This document shows, in pieces, positions 16,912 to 25,213 of a DNA stretch of 64,000 nt. The stretch is from Sphingomonas sp. LC-1 (lineage in GTDB: Bacteria; Pseudomonadota; Alphaproteobacteria; Sphingomonadales; Sphingomonadaceae). The notes below the pieces were generated by a model. It was not told the origin of the DNA. It ran no database searches and saw nothing but the letters and a program-made list of their open reading frames with translations. How positions within the stretch are numbered: position 1 is the stretch's first letter; the number at the start of each line of letters is the position of its first letter. The position numbers and the translations under genes were made by a program. Location of the stretch: positions 62,001-126,000 of the forward strand of contig NZ_JANZXB010000008.1 in assembly GCF_025371035.1 (NCBI RefSeq). Direction: 5' to 3'.

Positions 16912-18033
16912 ATGGTAGCCGCAATTCGATACGGGATCGTCGGGACGGGCATGATGGGCGTCGAGCATCTGCGCAACATCGCGCTGGTCCCGGGCGCACA
17001 GATCGTGGCAATCGCCGACCCGGTGCCGCAATCGCTCGACTGGGCACGCGACGCGCTGGGGACGGCAGCGGCGGGTGTCACCGTCTATGACAGCGTCGAG
17101 GCCTTTGCCCGCGACGCTCGTGTCGACGCAGTCGTGGTGGCCTCACCCAATCACACCCACCGCACAGTCCTAGAGCCTCTGTTCGGCATGGATGCGGCGA
17201 TCCTGTGCGAAAAGCCGCTTGCCACCACCATCGCCGACGCGCGCTGGATCGTCGAGCGCGCTGCCGATCATGCCCGGCCCTTCTGGACCGGCATGGAATA
17301 TCGCTTCATGCCCCCCGCCGCCGCCTTTATCGATGCTGTCCATGGCGGGCGTGTCGGCCGGTTGCAGATGCTGTCGATCCGCGAGCACCGCTTCCCCTTC
17401 CTGCCCAAGGTCGGCGACTGGAACCGGTTCGCGGCGAATACGGGCGGCACGATGGTCGAGAAATGCTGCCACTTCTTCGATCTGATGCGGCTGATCGTCC
17501 AGGCGGAGCCGGTGCGCGTCTATTGCTCGGGCGCGATGGACGTGAACCATCTCGACGAACGCTATGACGGCCGCACGCCCGACATCATCGACAACAGCTT
17601 CACCACCATCGATTTCGCCAATGGCGTGCGCGCCATGCTCGACCTGTCGATGTTCGCGGACGGGGCCGAGCACCAGGAGGAAATGAGCGCGACCGGCGAC
17701 ATCGCTCGCCTCGACGCCCTGATCCCGCCCGGCGAACTTGTCTACAGCCCGCGCGTCGGCTTCGGCGGAGAGAAGCGCGTCGAGCGCACCCGCATCGCGA
17801 TCGACCCGATGGCCCATGCGGCGGGCAGCCATGAGGGCGCGACCTATTACCAGCATCTCGCCTTTGCCGACGCGGTGCGTGGCGACGGCCCCGTCCAGGT
17901 GTCCGCCGAGGACGGTCTTCGGGCGGTGGCGATGGGTGTCGCAGCGGAAATCAGCGCCCGCGAACACCGCGTGGTCGAGATGCGTGAGGTCGAGGAGTGT
18001 CGTGGCCCCGGCGTCCTTGGCCGCTTACCGTGA
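16912..18033 (+). CDS. Gfo/Idh/MocA-family oxidoreductase
   Basis: A 373-residue NAD(P)-dependent dehydrogenase. The N-terminal Rossmann fold has YGIVGTGMMGVEHLRNI (dinucleotide loop) and the family motif EKPLATT near residue 98. The C-terminal domain has the catalytic-region pattern GGTMVEKCCHFFDLMR. Such enzymes oxidise or epimerise sugars, inositols and related polyols. It starts at ATG 16912, back to back with the aldo/keto reductase with only 31 bp between start codons, so the two promoters must overlap the opposing 5' ends. It is probably part of the same catabolic unit. The substrate is not identifiable. Confidence 0.88.
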   Translation: MVAAIRYGIVGTGMMGVEHLRNIALVPGAQIVAIADPVPQSLDWARDALGTAAAGVTVYDSVEAFARDARVDAVVVASPNHTHRTVLEPLFGMDAAILCEKPLATTIADARWIVERAADHARPFWTGMEYRFMPPAAAFIDAVHGGRVGRLQMLSIREHRFPFLPKVGDWNRFAANTGGTMVEKCCHFFDLMRLIVQAEPVRVYCSGAMDVNHLDERYDGRTPDIIDNSFTTIDFANGVRAMLDLSMFADGAEHQEEMSATGDIARLDALIPPGELVYSPRVGFGGEKRVERTRIAIDPMAHAAGSHEGATYYQHLAFADAVRGDGPVQVSAEDGLRAVAMGVAAEISAREHRVVEMREVEECRGPGVLGRLP

Positions 18034-18318
18034 CACCATTGGGCGCTTAGAAGAGGTCGCTTACCCCTTCCCCGCCATTACCTGCCCTGTGGCATTCGTT
18101 CATCGTGAACTTTGCCGCCCGCGATGGTCTGGATCATCACGGACAATGGCGCGGAAGGGGTAGAGATCGCTCCGCTTTCGTAAAAACCACGCTGCGATGG
18201 CGGTCGCCGTATCGCGTGTCTCTACCCGTCCTCACACCCTCGACATCTGTGGGCCCATTGCGGCCCGTATGATCGCGATGGCGACTTACCCGACCGCCGT
18301 CAGAACCGCTGTGAGCGG
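18034..18318. other. Convergent intergenic region with inverted repeats
   Basis: Between two convergent genes. Imperfect inverted repeats of 15 bp (18062-18076, TACCCCTTCCCCGCC; 18148-18162, 14 of 15 bases pairing) flank a 71-base core that holds a perfect small hairpin GTTCA-TCG-TGAAC at 18098-18110. A further short hairpin (CCGCT-GTG-AGCGG, about 18306-18318) sits right after the receptor stop on the minus strand and may help termination, although no U-run follows. I see no gene. Confidence 0.4.
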
Positions 18319-20421
18319 CTATAGCTGATAGCCCAGCGAAAGCATCACATTGCGCGGTGCGGACACGAAACAGTCGCCGCGGGCGAGACAAGACGCATAG
18401 GCGCGATTGTCGAGAAGGTTGGTGGCATTGACGCGGATGCGCCAGCGGTCACGCTCCAGCTCGACCAACGCGTCGACCATCGTGCGTGCGGGTGTCACGA
18501 TCGTCCAGGCGCTATTGCCCGAAACCTGTTGGCCCAGATAGCGCACGCCCGCTCCCAATCTCAGGGTCGCCCAGTCGCCCTCGATCGTTTTGGTCCCCCA
18601 GGCGGACGCGGTGTGACGCGACAGATAGCCAATCCCCCCCGTATCGCCGTCCACGTCATTAAAGCCATAGGCAAGCGAAAGATCGTAATTGCCCGGCAGG
18701 GTACGGGTGGCCTCCAACTCGAAGCCCTGGGTCGTCAGTTCCCCCGCCTGGATCTGACCCAGCGGATTGGTAGGATCGGGAACGGGGCGGTTCCGTTCCT
18801 TGATATCGAAGCCCGTCACGGTAACGAGCGTGGCCCGGTCCGGCTGCCACTTCACGCCGGTTTCGAACTGCCTGCCCGTCTGCGGGCGAAAGGGGGTGCC
18901 GGCCGTCGTCTGGCCGGCAACCGGCTGGAAGCTCTCGGTATAGCTGAAGAAGGGCGACAGGCCTGCCCCTACCTCCCCGATGATACCGGCGCGGAAGGTG
19001 GTGGCCGTATCCGTGGCACGGCTGGTCACGCCGGTCGTGGTGTTCAGGCTGGCGGTGCGCACCCGATCACGTCGCGCGCCTAGCACGACCGAGACCCGGT
19101 CCCATAAGCGGATCTGGTCCTGCACATAAAGGCCGAGCTGCTTCTGAGTGTCGCGCGTGAAGGGTTTGAGCAGCGGCGGCTCGACGATCGAGGCATAGTC
19201 GATGTCGTAGAGATCAATGACTTGGTAGTCGTAATTGTCGCTCTTGCGAACGCGGTTCCAGCTATAGTCGACGCCTGCGAGTAGCGTGTGCTCCACCGCT
19301 GCGCCGGTCTGGAAACGCCACTGGACGTTGTTGTCGGTCGAAAAGACGTTGAGCCGCGCGACCGAGGAACCCGCATACAGGCCGATGCGTCGTCCCGCGC
19401 TGCCCGATATATAAGGATCGGTCGGGTTGCTGTAGCTGTCGGGATAATGGGTGAAATAGTCGAGGTCGCTATCGATGTAGCGCGCCTTCAGGCTCAACTT
19501 CAGGTCATTGGTAAAGCGGTGCGTGATGATGCCGGATCCTTGGAGCAACCTGCCATCATACCGGTCGTACCCGGGCTTGCCGATGAAAAGATAACGCGGC
19601 AGGCGCGGGTTGCCGGGATTGTCGCGCAACGTGCCGATGATCGGCAGGAAGTTCGCGGTCGAGCCGGTCTGGTCCTTCTGATAGAGGCCCAGCAACGTCA
19701 CGTCGGTTTGCAAGCTCGGCCGCCAGGTGACGGACGGCGCGACCATGACCCGGTCGTCCGGAACATGATCGACATAGGTATCGGCATCGCGCACCCGCGT
19801 GACGATCCGGGCTGCCAGCGTATCGCTGACTACGCCATTGATATCGGCCAGCACTTCCTTGCGGTCATAGCTGCCATAGACGAGGTTCAGGTCTGCGCTG
19901 TTGGTGAACAGCGGCGTTTTGGACACGAGGTTGACGATCCCGCCGATCGAGCCCTGCCCGAAAAGGACCGAGGCGGGGCCACGCACCACCTCCACCCGTG
20001 AGAAATTATAGGGGTCGGACGTGATGCTGGCATAATAGCTGAAGATGTCGCGCATGCCATCGCGGAACTGCAGAGCATCGACACCGCGAATGGTAAAGCT
20101 GTCGACCCGAGTGTCGCGGCCATAAGCGTCGGAATTGACGCCAGCGGCATAGCGGACGGTATCAGCAATGTTGATAGCACCCTGGGCCAGATAGACATCG
20201 TCAGGAATAGCCGTAATCGGCTGCGGCACCTGGATCAGCGGTGTTTCAGTCTTCGTTCCGGCAATCGCCTGATCGCGGCGCCCTTCGACCAAAATCTCAC
20301 GTTCCTTGTCCGCCGCTACCTCGGCCGGGGTGCGGCGATCGGAATCCTCGGGCCCGGCCGCCACCGCCGACGTACTGCAAAGCGCTGCCAGCGCGACGCC
20401 GGCCGTGATGATGAGCTTCAT
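18319..20421 (-). CDS. TonB-dependent siderophore receptor
   Basis: A 700-residue outer-membrane receptor. Signal peptide MKLIITAGVALAALCSTSAVAA at the N-terminus, then a TonB box-like EILVEGR. The plug has the type I siderophore pattern (TPLIQVPQPITAIPDDV, IADTVRYAAGVNSDAYGRD, FTIRGVDALQFRDGMRD, FSRVEVVRGPASVLFGQGSIGGIVNLVSK). The barrel ends CLARGDCFVSAPRNVMLSLGYQL, a cysteine pair common near the end of FhuE/FcuA-like ferric siderophore receptors. There is no STN domain, so it should not feed the FecI/FecR system. It appears monocistronic, with GGGGGAC before the ATG. Confidence 0.92.
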   Translation of the reverse strand: MKLIITAGVALAALCSTSAVAAGPEDSDRRTPAEVAADKEREILVEGRRDQAIAGTKTETPLIQVPQPITAIPDDVYLAQGAINIADTVRYAAGVNSDAYGRDTRVDSFTIRGVDALQFRDGMRDIFSYYASITSDPYNFSRVEVVRGPASVLFGQGSIGGIVNLVSKTPLFTNSADLNLVYGSYDRKEVLADINGVVSDTLAARIVTRVRDADTYVDHVPDDRVMVAPSVTWRPSLQTDVTLLGLYQKDQTGSTANFLPIIGTLRDNPGNPRLPRYLFIGKPGYDRYDGRLLQGSGIITHRFTNDLKLSLKARYIDSDLDYFTHYPDSYSNPTDPYISGSAGRRIGLYAGSSVARLNVFSTDNNVQWRFQTGAAVEHTLLAGVDYSWNRVRKSDNYDYQVIDLYDIDYASIVEPPLLKPFTRDTQKQLGLYVQDQIRLWDRVSVVLGARRDRVRTASLNTTTGVTSRATDTATTFRAGIIGEVGAGLSPFFSYTESFQPVAGQTTAGTPFRPQTGRQFETGVKWQPDRATLVTVTGFDIKERNRPVPDPTNPLGQIQAGELTTQGFELEATRTLPGNYDLSLAYGFNDVDGDTGGIGYLSRHTASAWGTKTIEGDWATLRLGAGVRYLGQQVSGNSAWTIVTPARTMVDALVELERDRWRIRVNATNLLDNRAYASCLARGDCFVSAPRNVMLSLGYQL

Positions 20422-20782
20422 GAAACCGTCCCCCTTATAAACAAGGGGCGCACTAGTGCTATTGACAGTGACTCGCAAGAGCAAATTGGTAAATGTGGTA
20501 CCGGTTTCCGCCAGCCGCCCTCACGCCGATGCATATTTGGTTTGGAACCGAGCCAGGATGACGGTGCCGACCGGCTGGCCGATCGCCTCGGAGGAAGCAT
20601 AACCGGTCACGGACAGCATCCCGCACGATCCGTGGTGCGTCCACGGTCAGTATATGCGCGCAGGACGAGAGGGAGGCCCGCAGCAGATCATTGACCCGTG
20701 CTGTGATGAAACGTCAGCCATGGGCTCATGTGCCGACAAGCACGATCGGGCAGATCGGCACGCCGAGGAGTTTCGGGGCTTC
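20422..20782. other. Promoter region of siderophore receptor; no gene seen
   Basis: About 360 bases between the chemotaxis receptor's 3' end and the siderophore receptor's start, both on the minus strand. A perfect inverted repeat CCGTGG-TGCGT-CCACGG lies at 20630-20646 and could be a weak terminator for the chemotaxis gene or an operator. No Fur-like palindrome comparable with those at 2208 or 3873 was found, although one would be expected for an iron receptor. Open frames here are short and lack motifs. Confidence 0.4.
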
Positions 20783-22627
20783 TTAAAAGCTCGACCAGTC
20801 GTCCTGCGCCACGGCAACTGCCGGGGCAGTACGAACGCGCGCGCCCGCCGCGACCCGCGCACCGGCCTTCGCCACAAGGTCCTGAAGCTCGTACACCGAT
20901 GCCGTACGCTTCATTCCGTCTTCGTCCGTCAGTCGGAAGCGACCGACCTGTCGAGCCATGTTCGCGGTCTGGTCGGCCAAGCTCCGTGCGGCGGCAGTAG
21001 CCTCTTCGACCATCGCGGCGTTCTGCTGTGTGACGCCGTCCATCTCGGAAACGGCAATATTCACCTGCTGCAAGCCGATGGACTGACGCTCGGCCGCCGA
21101 GGCGATTTCGGATACCAGGGTGCTGATCTCGCCGATACGCCCCGTGATCCGGGTCAACGCCGCCCCGGTTTCCCCGACCAGCGTCACGCCGACATCAACC
21201 TGTTCCGTCGATGCGGTGATCTTGTTCTTGACGTCCTTTGCCGCCTCCGCCGAACGCTGCGCAAGCGCGCGGACTTCGCTGGCGACGACGGCGAAACCCT
21301 TGCCCGCATCGCCTGCCCGTGCGGCTTCGACTCCGGCGTTCAGCGCCAGCAGGTTCGTTTGAAAGGCGATGCCATCGATGACGGCGATGATGTCACTGAT
21401 CTCGTTCGATGATCGTTCGATACCGGTCATCGCGGCGACGGCGCGATCGACCACATCCGCCGATTGCACAGCATCGATGCGTGCGTCCTCAACCACGCCA
21501 TTCGCACGCATGGCGTTGGCCGCCGTCTTTTGCACGGTCATCGTGATTTCATGCATCGCGGCAGCCGTCTCCTCAAGGCTCGCCGCCTGCTGTTCGGTGC
21601 GTCGTGACAGGTCGTCGGACGCCTGCCGGATATCGCCCGCGCCATTGGTGATTTCGCCCGCGCTGATGTTCACTGCCGACAGCGTCGCCGAGACCGACGC
21701 CATGGCGGCATTGAAATCTTCCTTTAGCTTGGCGAACGGCTCTGCCAGGTCGGCGGTGATGCGGGACCTAAGATCCCCTTGCGCAAGCGCGGACAGACCA
21801 GTGCCGACGCTTTCGACGATCAGCGTGGCCTGTTGCTGCTTTGCACGCTCGGCGGCGATTAATTGGTCGCGCAGGGAAGTCACCGCACGGGCCAGCATGC
21901 CGACCTCGTCCCGGCGATCCTTCTGGTCGAGGACGATGTCCAACCTCCCTCCGGCCATATCGCCGATGGCAGCGTTGAGATCGTGCAGCGGCCGCGACAC
22001 AAGCTTCACCATCGCGAACAGGGTCGCCAAGATGACGCAAAAGGCGGCAAGGACCGCAGCGGCGATCATCAGCTTGGAACTGGCGTAATTCGCGGCGGCA
22101 GCTTCCTTTGCCTCAGCGTCTTGCCGTTCGAAGATGGACCGGAGCCGCTCTACTTCCCGGGCGAGTTTGTTGCTCTCGCCGCGCACGCTAAGCAACGCGC
22201 TTAAAGCGGCGACATCATCGCCTTGGCGGGACAATGCCAACGCTGCTTCATCGCGCCGAGTGATTTCCGGGAGGATGTCTGTGATCCGCGCTACGGCCGC
22301 TTTGGCTTCGGGCGCCGTTACGAGTTGAGCGAGGCGTCGTTGCGCCACTTCGGTGCTGCGACGCGCTTGCTTTACGGCGTCGTCGGCCCCCTGCATCTGA
22401 TCCGCCCCCGCCGCGATATGGCGATACATCGAGGTTCGATAGGCGGCGAACTTCCCTTCTAGTTGCCCCAGTGCGATCGCCTTGGGCAAGCGATTGTCTG
22501 CGAATGCGCTTACGCTGTCATTCATTGTCGACAGCTTGGACACGGCGACGCCGCTCAGGCCCAGCACGATCAGCATGCAGCAGCCGAACGCCAGCAGCAG
22601 CTTGTTCAGTAAGGACAGGTTTTTCAT
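20783..22627 (-). CDS. Methyl-accepting chemotaxis protein
   Basis: A 614-residue chemoreceptor. One membrane helix near residues 10-30, a four-helix-bundle periplasmic sensor (about 30-185), a second helix (about 187-210), a HAMP domain ([17 protein letters not shown]), and a long signalling coiled coil whose hairpin tip contains [50 protein letters not shown]. The C-terminus ends DWSSF, matching the aromatic spacing of the NWETF pentapeptide that tethers CheR/CheB in enteric receptors. No che genes are in the window, so it is an orphan receptor. The start chosen is the ATG at 22627. Confidence 0.93.
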   Translation of the reverse strand: MKNLSLLNKLLLAFGCCMLIVLGLSGVAVSKLSTMNDSVSAFADNRLPKAIALGQLEGKFAAYRTSMYRHIAAGADQMQGADDAVKQARRSTEVAQRRLAQLVTAPEAKAAVARITDILPEITRRDEAALALSRQGDDVAALSALLSVRGESNKLAREVERLRSIFERQDAEAKEAAAANYASSKLMIAAAVLAAFCVILATLFAMVKLVSRPLHDLNAAIGDMAGGRLDIVLDQKDRRDEVGMLARAVTSLRDQLIAAERAKQQQATLIVESVGTGLSALAQGDLRSRITADLAEPFAKLKEDFNAAMASVSATLSAVNISAGEITNGAGDIRQASDDLSRRTEQQAASLEETAAAMHEITMTVQKTAANAMRANGVVEDARIDAVQSADVVDRAVAAMTGIERSSNEISDIIAVIDGIAFQTNLLALNAGVEAARAGDAGKGFAVVASEVRALAQRSAEAAKDVKNKITASTEQVDVGVTLVGETGAALTRITGRIGEISTLVSEIASAAERQSIGLQQVNIAVSEMDGVTQQNAAMVEEATAAARSLADQTANMARQVGRFRLTDEDGMKRTASVYELQDLVAKAGARVAAGARVRTAPAVAVAQDDWSSF

Positions 22628-22982
22628 ACGGCCCCCGGATGATACCATCGCCGTGCGCCTTCTCGCATCAACGACGTTGCAAAACCGACCTAGGCCTGGA
22701 GCGTAAATACAGGATTAAGCCCTTGTTATAAGGACATTATCATGGAGCAATGCTCCAGATTGCCACTGCCTGACCGTGTAGCGTCAGACCTGCACAAGTG
22801 GCAAAGTCCCCCGGTTGCGGCGACCCGATCGAGCGTTGTCACTACCGAATTGGTCAGCACGGGCCGGAGCGGACCAGCCATGTCATGTGGCTCAGGATCT
22901 TACTCCATCTAACGAGGATGATCGCTGGCATTGGGGCCGATCTATAAGCCGGCCGAGCGCAATCGCGCCATAAAGATGGTAG
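22628..22982. other. Intergenic stretch upstream of the chemotaxis receptor
   Basis: About 350 bases with no gene that I can support. It contains the receptor's promoter on the minus strand and a perfect short palindrome GGAGCA-A-TGCTCC at 22744-22756. A minus-strand open frame over 22854-23141 has no motif and overlaps genuine coding remnants on the other strand. Confidence 0.35.
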
Positions 22983-23096
22983 GTCCATTGGGAGGTGATA
23001 TTCACCCGCTCGCTGATGGAGGCACACCGCCGCATCGAAAGCGCCGCCAGGTGCGGCAAGATCGTTCTGGAAGGATGGAAGACCTCGCATGACTGA
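22983..23096 (+). pseudogene. Remnant of a zinc-type alcohol dehydrogenase/quinone oxidoreductase
   Basis: The plus frame starting after a stop codon at 22980-22982 reads VHWEVIFTRSL, joined directly to MEAHRRIES and GKIVLEGW before a stop at 23094-23096. In intact zinc-type dehydrogenases (MDR superfamily) the block resembling VHWEFMFTRS is followed by roughly 40 residues before the C-terminal EAHRRIESG..GKIVLEGF, so this is a 3' fragment with an internal in-frame deletion. The upstream catalytic and cofactor domains are gone. Its end overlaps the ATG of the ABM-domain gene by eight bases, suggesting the two were once an operon. Confidence 0.6.
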
Positions 23097-23388
23097 TCCG
23101 ATCGTCCACGTCATCGCCCGCCTCGTGCCACGCCCCGACAAAGCCGAGGAATTGGCCGGCGCGTTGCTCGAGATGCTCGACGAAGTGCGGGCTGAGCCGG
23201 GTTGCCTGCTCTACGACGCGCATGAGAGCCGCGACACGCCGGGCGTGATCGTGATGGTGGAGGCCTGGGCAGACCAAGCCGCGCTCGATGCCCATGGGCG
23301 CGCGCCTGCCCTCACCCGCCTCGCCGCGCGCTTCGACGCGTTGCTCGCCGAGCCACCCGCGGTCGAGCGGCTCCGACGGCTCGGCTGA
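23089..23388 (+). CDS. Antibiotic biosynthesis monooxygenase (ABM) domain protein
   Basis: A 99-residue single-domain protein of the ABM/YgiN quinol monooxygenase superfamily. The order IVHVIARLVPRPDKAEELAGALLEMLDEVRAEPGCLLYDAHE and VMVEAWADQAALDAHGRAPALTRLAARF gives the ferredoxin-like fold, with the conserved PGC and the W-x-x-x-x-A-x-x-x-H segment. Such proteins oxidise quinols or similar aromatics without cofactors, or act as small-molecule scavengers. The gene is small but has a conserved frame and a GGAAGGA-like site upstream within the dehydrogenase remnant. Confidence 0.8.
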   Translation: MTDPIVHVIARLVPRPDKAEELAGALLEMLDEVRAEPGCLLYDAHESRDTPGVIVMVEAWADQAALDAHGRAPALTRLAARFDALLAEPPAVERLRRLG

Positions 23389-23458
23389 GGACTCCCGTCA
23401 GGGACAGCCGCGGAACGCCATTCCAGAGGACCGAAGCGATACCCTATGCGGCGAGCAC

Positions 23459-25087
23459 CTAGGTCGTCGACCATATCCTGACACCGGACACACGGACACC
23501 GGCACCGGCGGCGTTCAGGTGAACGCCACCGCCCGTCAGCGGGGCGTTGATCAGCTCGGACAGGACGGCCTGACCGTCGTTTACGAACACTTCGATCGAC
23601 CCGGCATCGAGGAACACGCTGACCTTTGCGATACCTGCGGTGAAGTCGCAGGCAATATAGCGGTTCTGGCGCCAGGCCGCATTGTCGGGCGGATTGGGGC
23701 CGCTGGTATCGCGCTTCACGAACACGCGGTTGTCCCGCAATTCGAAGCCGACTTGCGTGAAATATCCGTCGCCACCGCGAGCCGACAGCCATGCGCCGCC
23801 GGGCCATTCGGCCCCCGTCCGCCTCAACGTCAGGTCGATACGCCCCGCAATGACCTCTGCATCGGCAGGCCAGACATAATCCGTCCCCTCCATGATCATC
23901 TGGTCCGCCCCATTCACCGTCCGGGCGAACGCCGCATTCTGCGCCGCGATCGGTGCCATGCGCAGGCGTGGGGTGCCGCCGGTCCGTTCCAGACGGAGTT
24001 GTCGGACGATACTCAACTGCCCGCGATACCCATGCGGCGCCGGCAGGGTGTTCGCATAGGCCCAGTTGTTCATCCAGCCGATCGTCCAGGCGGAGGCAAG
24101 CGGATCGGGCGCTCGCGGATCGCGCCACACCACGGCGGCATAATAATCGGCCCCGCCGTCCAGCCACTGGCCGGCCGTGCTGTCGGCGGAGAAAGCGATG
24201 CCGTCGAACGCGCCGACCCAGTAATAGGTACCGCCGGTAAAGCCGCTCGCCGTCCCGTCGCCGCCGACCAGCAGCACCCATTTGTCGGCCGAAGTCGTTC
24301 CGTCGGCTTCGTAGAGATGCAGGGGGAAGAGATGCGAACATTCCATCACCCCGCCGACGAGGTCGGACAGGAAGCCGCTGGCATAGCTCCACTGCTTCAG
24401 GTCGGGTGAGGTGTAGAAACCGATCTTGCCCTCTTCGGACAAAGTCATCACCCAGCGCGCGGTCGGCGCGTGCCAGAAGACGGTGGGGTCGCGGAACGGC
24501 TTGTTGCCCGGGAAATTGGGGTGGACGATCGTGTTAAAGGCAAAGGTCGCGCCGCCGTCGCGCGAATACCACAGCGCGGTCGACTGGTTCTGTCCGGCGG
24601 CATTGTCGGCGGGCATGGTCGCCAGCGCGATCAGCGTCCCCGCCCCAAAACCGGCGGTGTCGTCGGTGTCGATCACCGCGCTGCCGCTCCACACATCGCC
24701 GAACGCGGTCGTCCGACGCGGGATCGACACGCCGCGATCGGTCCAGGTGACGAGATCGGTCGAGGTCCAGCGGCGCCATTCGGTGCCGCCATTCGGCCAT
24801 GTGGGATTGTAGAGCGCCCACATCGTCCAGCTATCGCCGATCCGCACCGGGCGCTGCGGATCGTTGATCCAACCACCATCGGGCGCGGCGATATGATAAC
24901 GCGGACGGCCGCCGACCGCCGCCGGGGCGGGACTTTGGGTCGGGCTGGGGATCGGCGTCGGGACCGGGGCGAGTCCGGCGGCCGAGGCGCTGCCCCCTCC
25001 CCCGTCGCCCGATCCGCCACAGGCGGACAGCATGGGCAGGGTCGTGATGAAGCCGAGCGTCTGACGACGCGAAAATATCGATGCCAT
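23459..25087 (-). CDS. GH32 fructan hydrolase, lipoprotein
   Basis: A 542-residue glycoside hydrolase of family 32 (levanase/inulinase/invertase group). A lipobox LSAC at residues 20-23 follows FSRRQTLGFITTLPM, so the mature protein is probably lipid-anchored; a Gly/Pro/Ser-rich linker covers about 24-58. The five-bladed propeller has the nucleophile in WINDP (D76), the RDP motif (FRDPTVFW) and the acid/base ECSHLF. A C-terminal beta-sandwich follows from about residue 390 (ends VSVFLDAGSIEVFVNDG and VRIWSTT). In place of the usual WMNDPNG it has WINDPQR, which may alter the subsite. It is the last gene of the fructan locus, 126 bases behind the large receptor. Confidence 0.9.
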   Translation of the reverse strand: MASIFSRRQTLGFITTLPMLSACGGSGDGGGGSASAAGLAPVPTPIPSPTQSPAPAAVGGRPRYHIAAPDGGWINDPQRPVRIGDSWTMWALYNPTWPNGGTEWRRWTSTDLVTWTDRGVSIPRRTTAFGDVWSGSAVIDTDDTAGFGAGTLIALATMPADNAAGQNQSTALWYSRDGGATFAFNTIVHPNFPGNKPFRDPTVFWHAPTARWVMTLSEEGKIGFYTSPDLKQWSYASGFLSDLVGGVMECSHLFPLHLYEADGTTSADKWVLLVGGDGTASGFTGGTYYWVGAFDGIAFSADSTAGQWLDGGADYYAAVVWRDPRAPDPLASAWTIGWMNNWAYANTLPAPHGYRGQLSIVRQLRLERTGGTPRLRMAPIAAQNAAFARTVNGADQMIMEGTDYVWPADAEVIAGRIDLTLRRTGAEWPGGAWLSARGGDGYFTQVGFELRDNRVFVKRDTSGPNPPDNAAWRQNRYIACDFTAGIAKVSVFLDAGSIEVFVNDGQAVLSELINAPLTGGGVHLNAAGAGVRVSGVRIWSTT

Positions 25088-25213
25088 CTGCTTCCTCTCC
25101 GCGTGCGACGAGCCGCCGCACGTCATCCTCCGCGCATCGCTTCTTCGAGCGATCGCGCGATATTCGCATCGGGACGGCCCGGCGGACGCGGCACTGCGCG
25201 TCCGCCGCCCTGA

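Noticed and set aside
18124-18183. Short plus frame containing WIITDNGAEG, reminiscent of an integrase core
   Set aside because: Only about 19 codons, and the match to the D-N-G block is too short to claim a transposase remnant.
22854-23141. Minus-strand frame of 95 codons
   Set aside because: It overlaps the dehydrogenase remnant and the start of the ABM gene on the other strand and has no motif.
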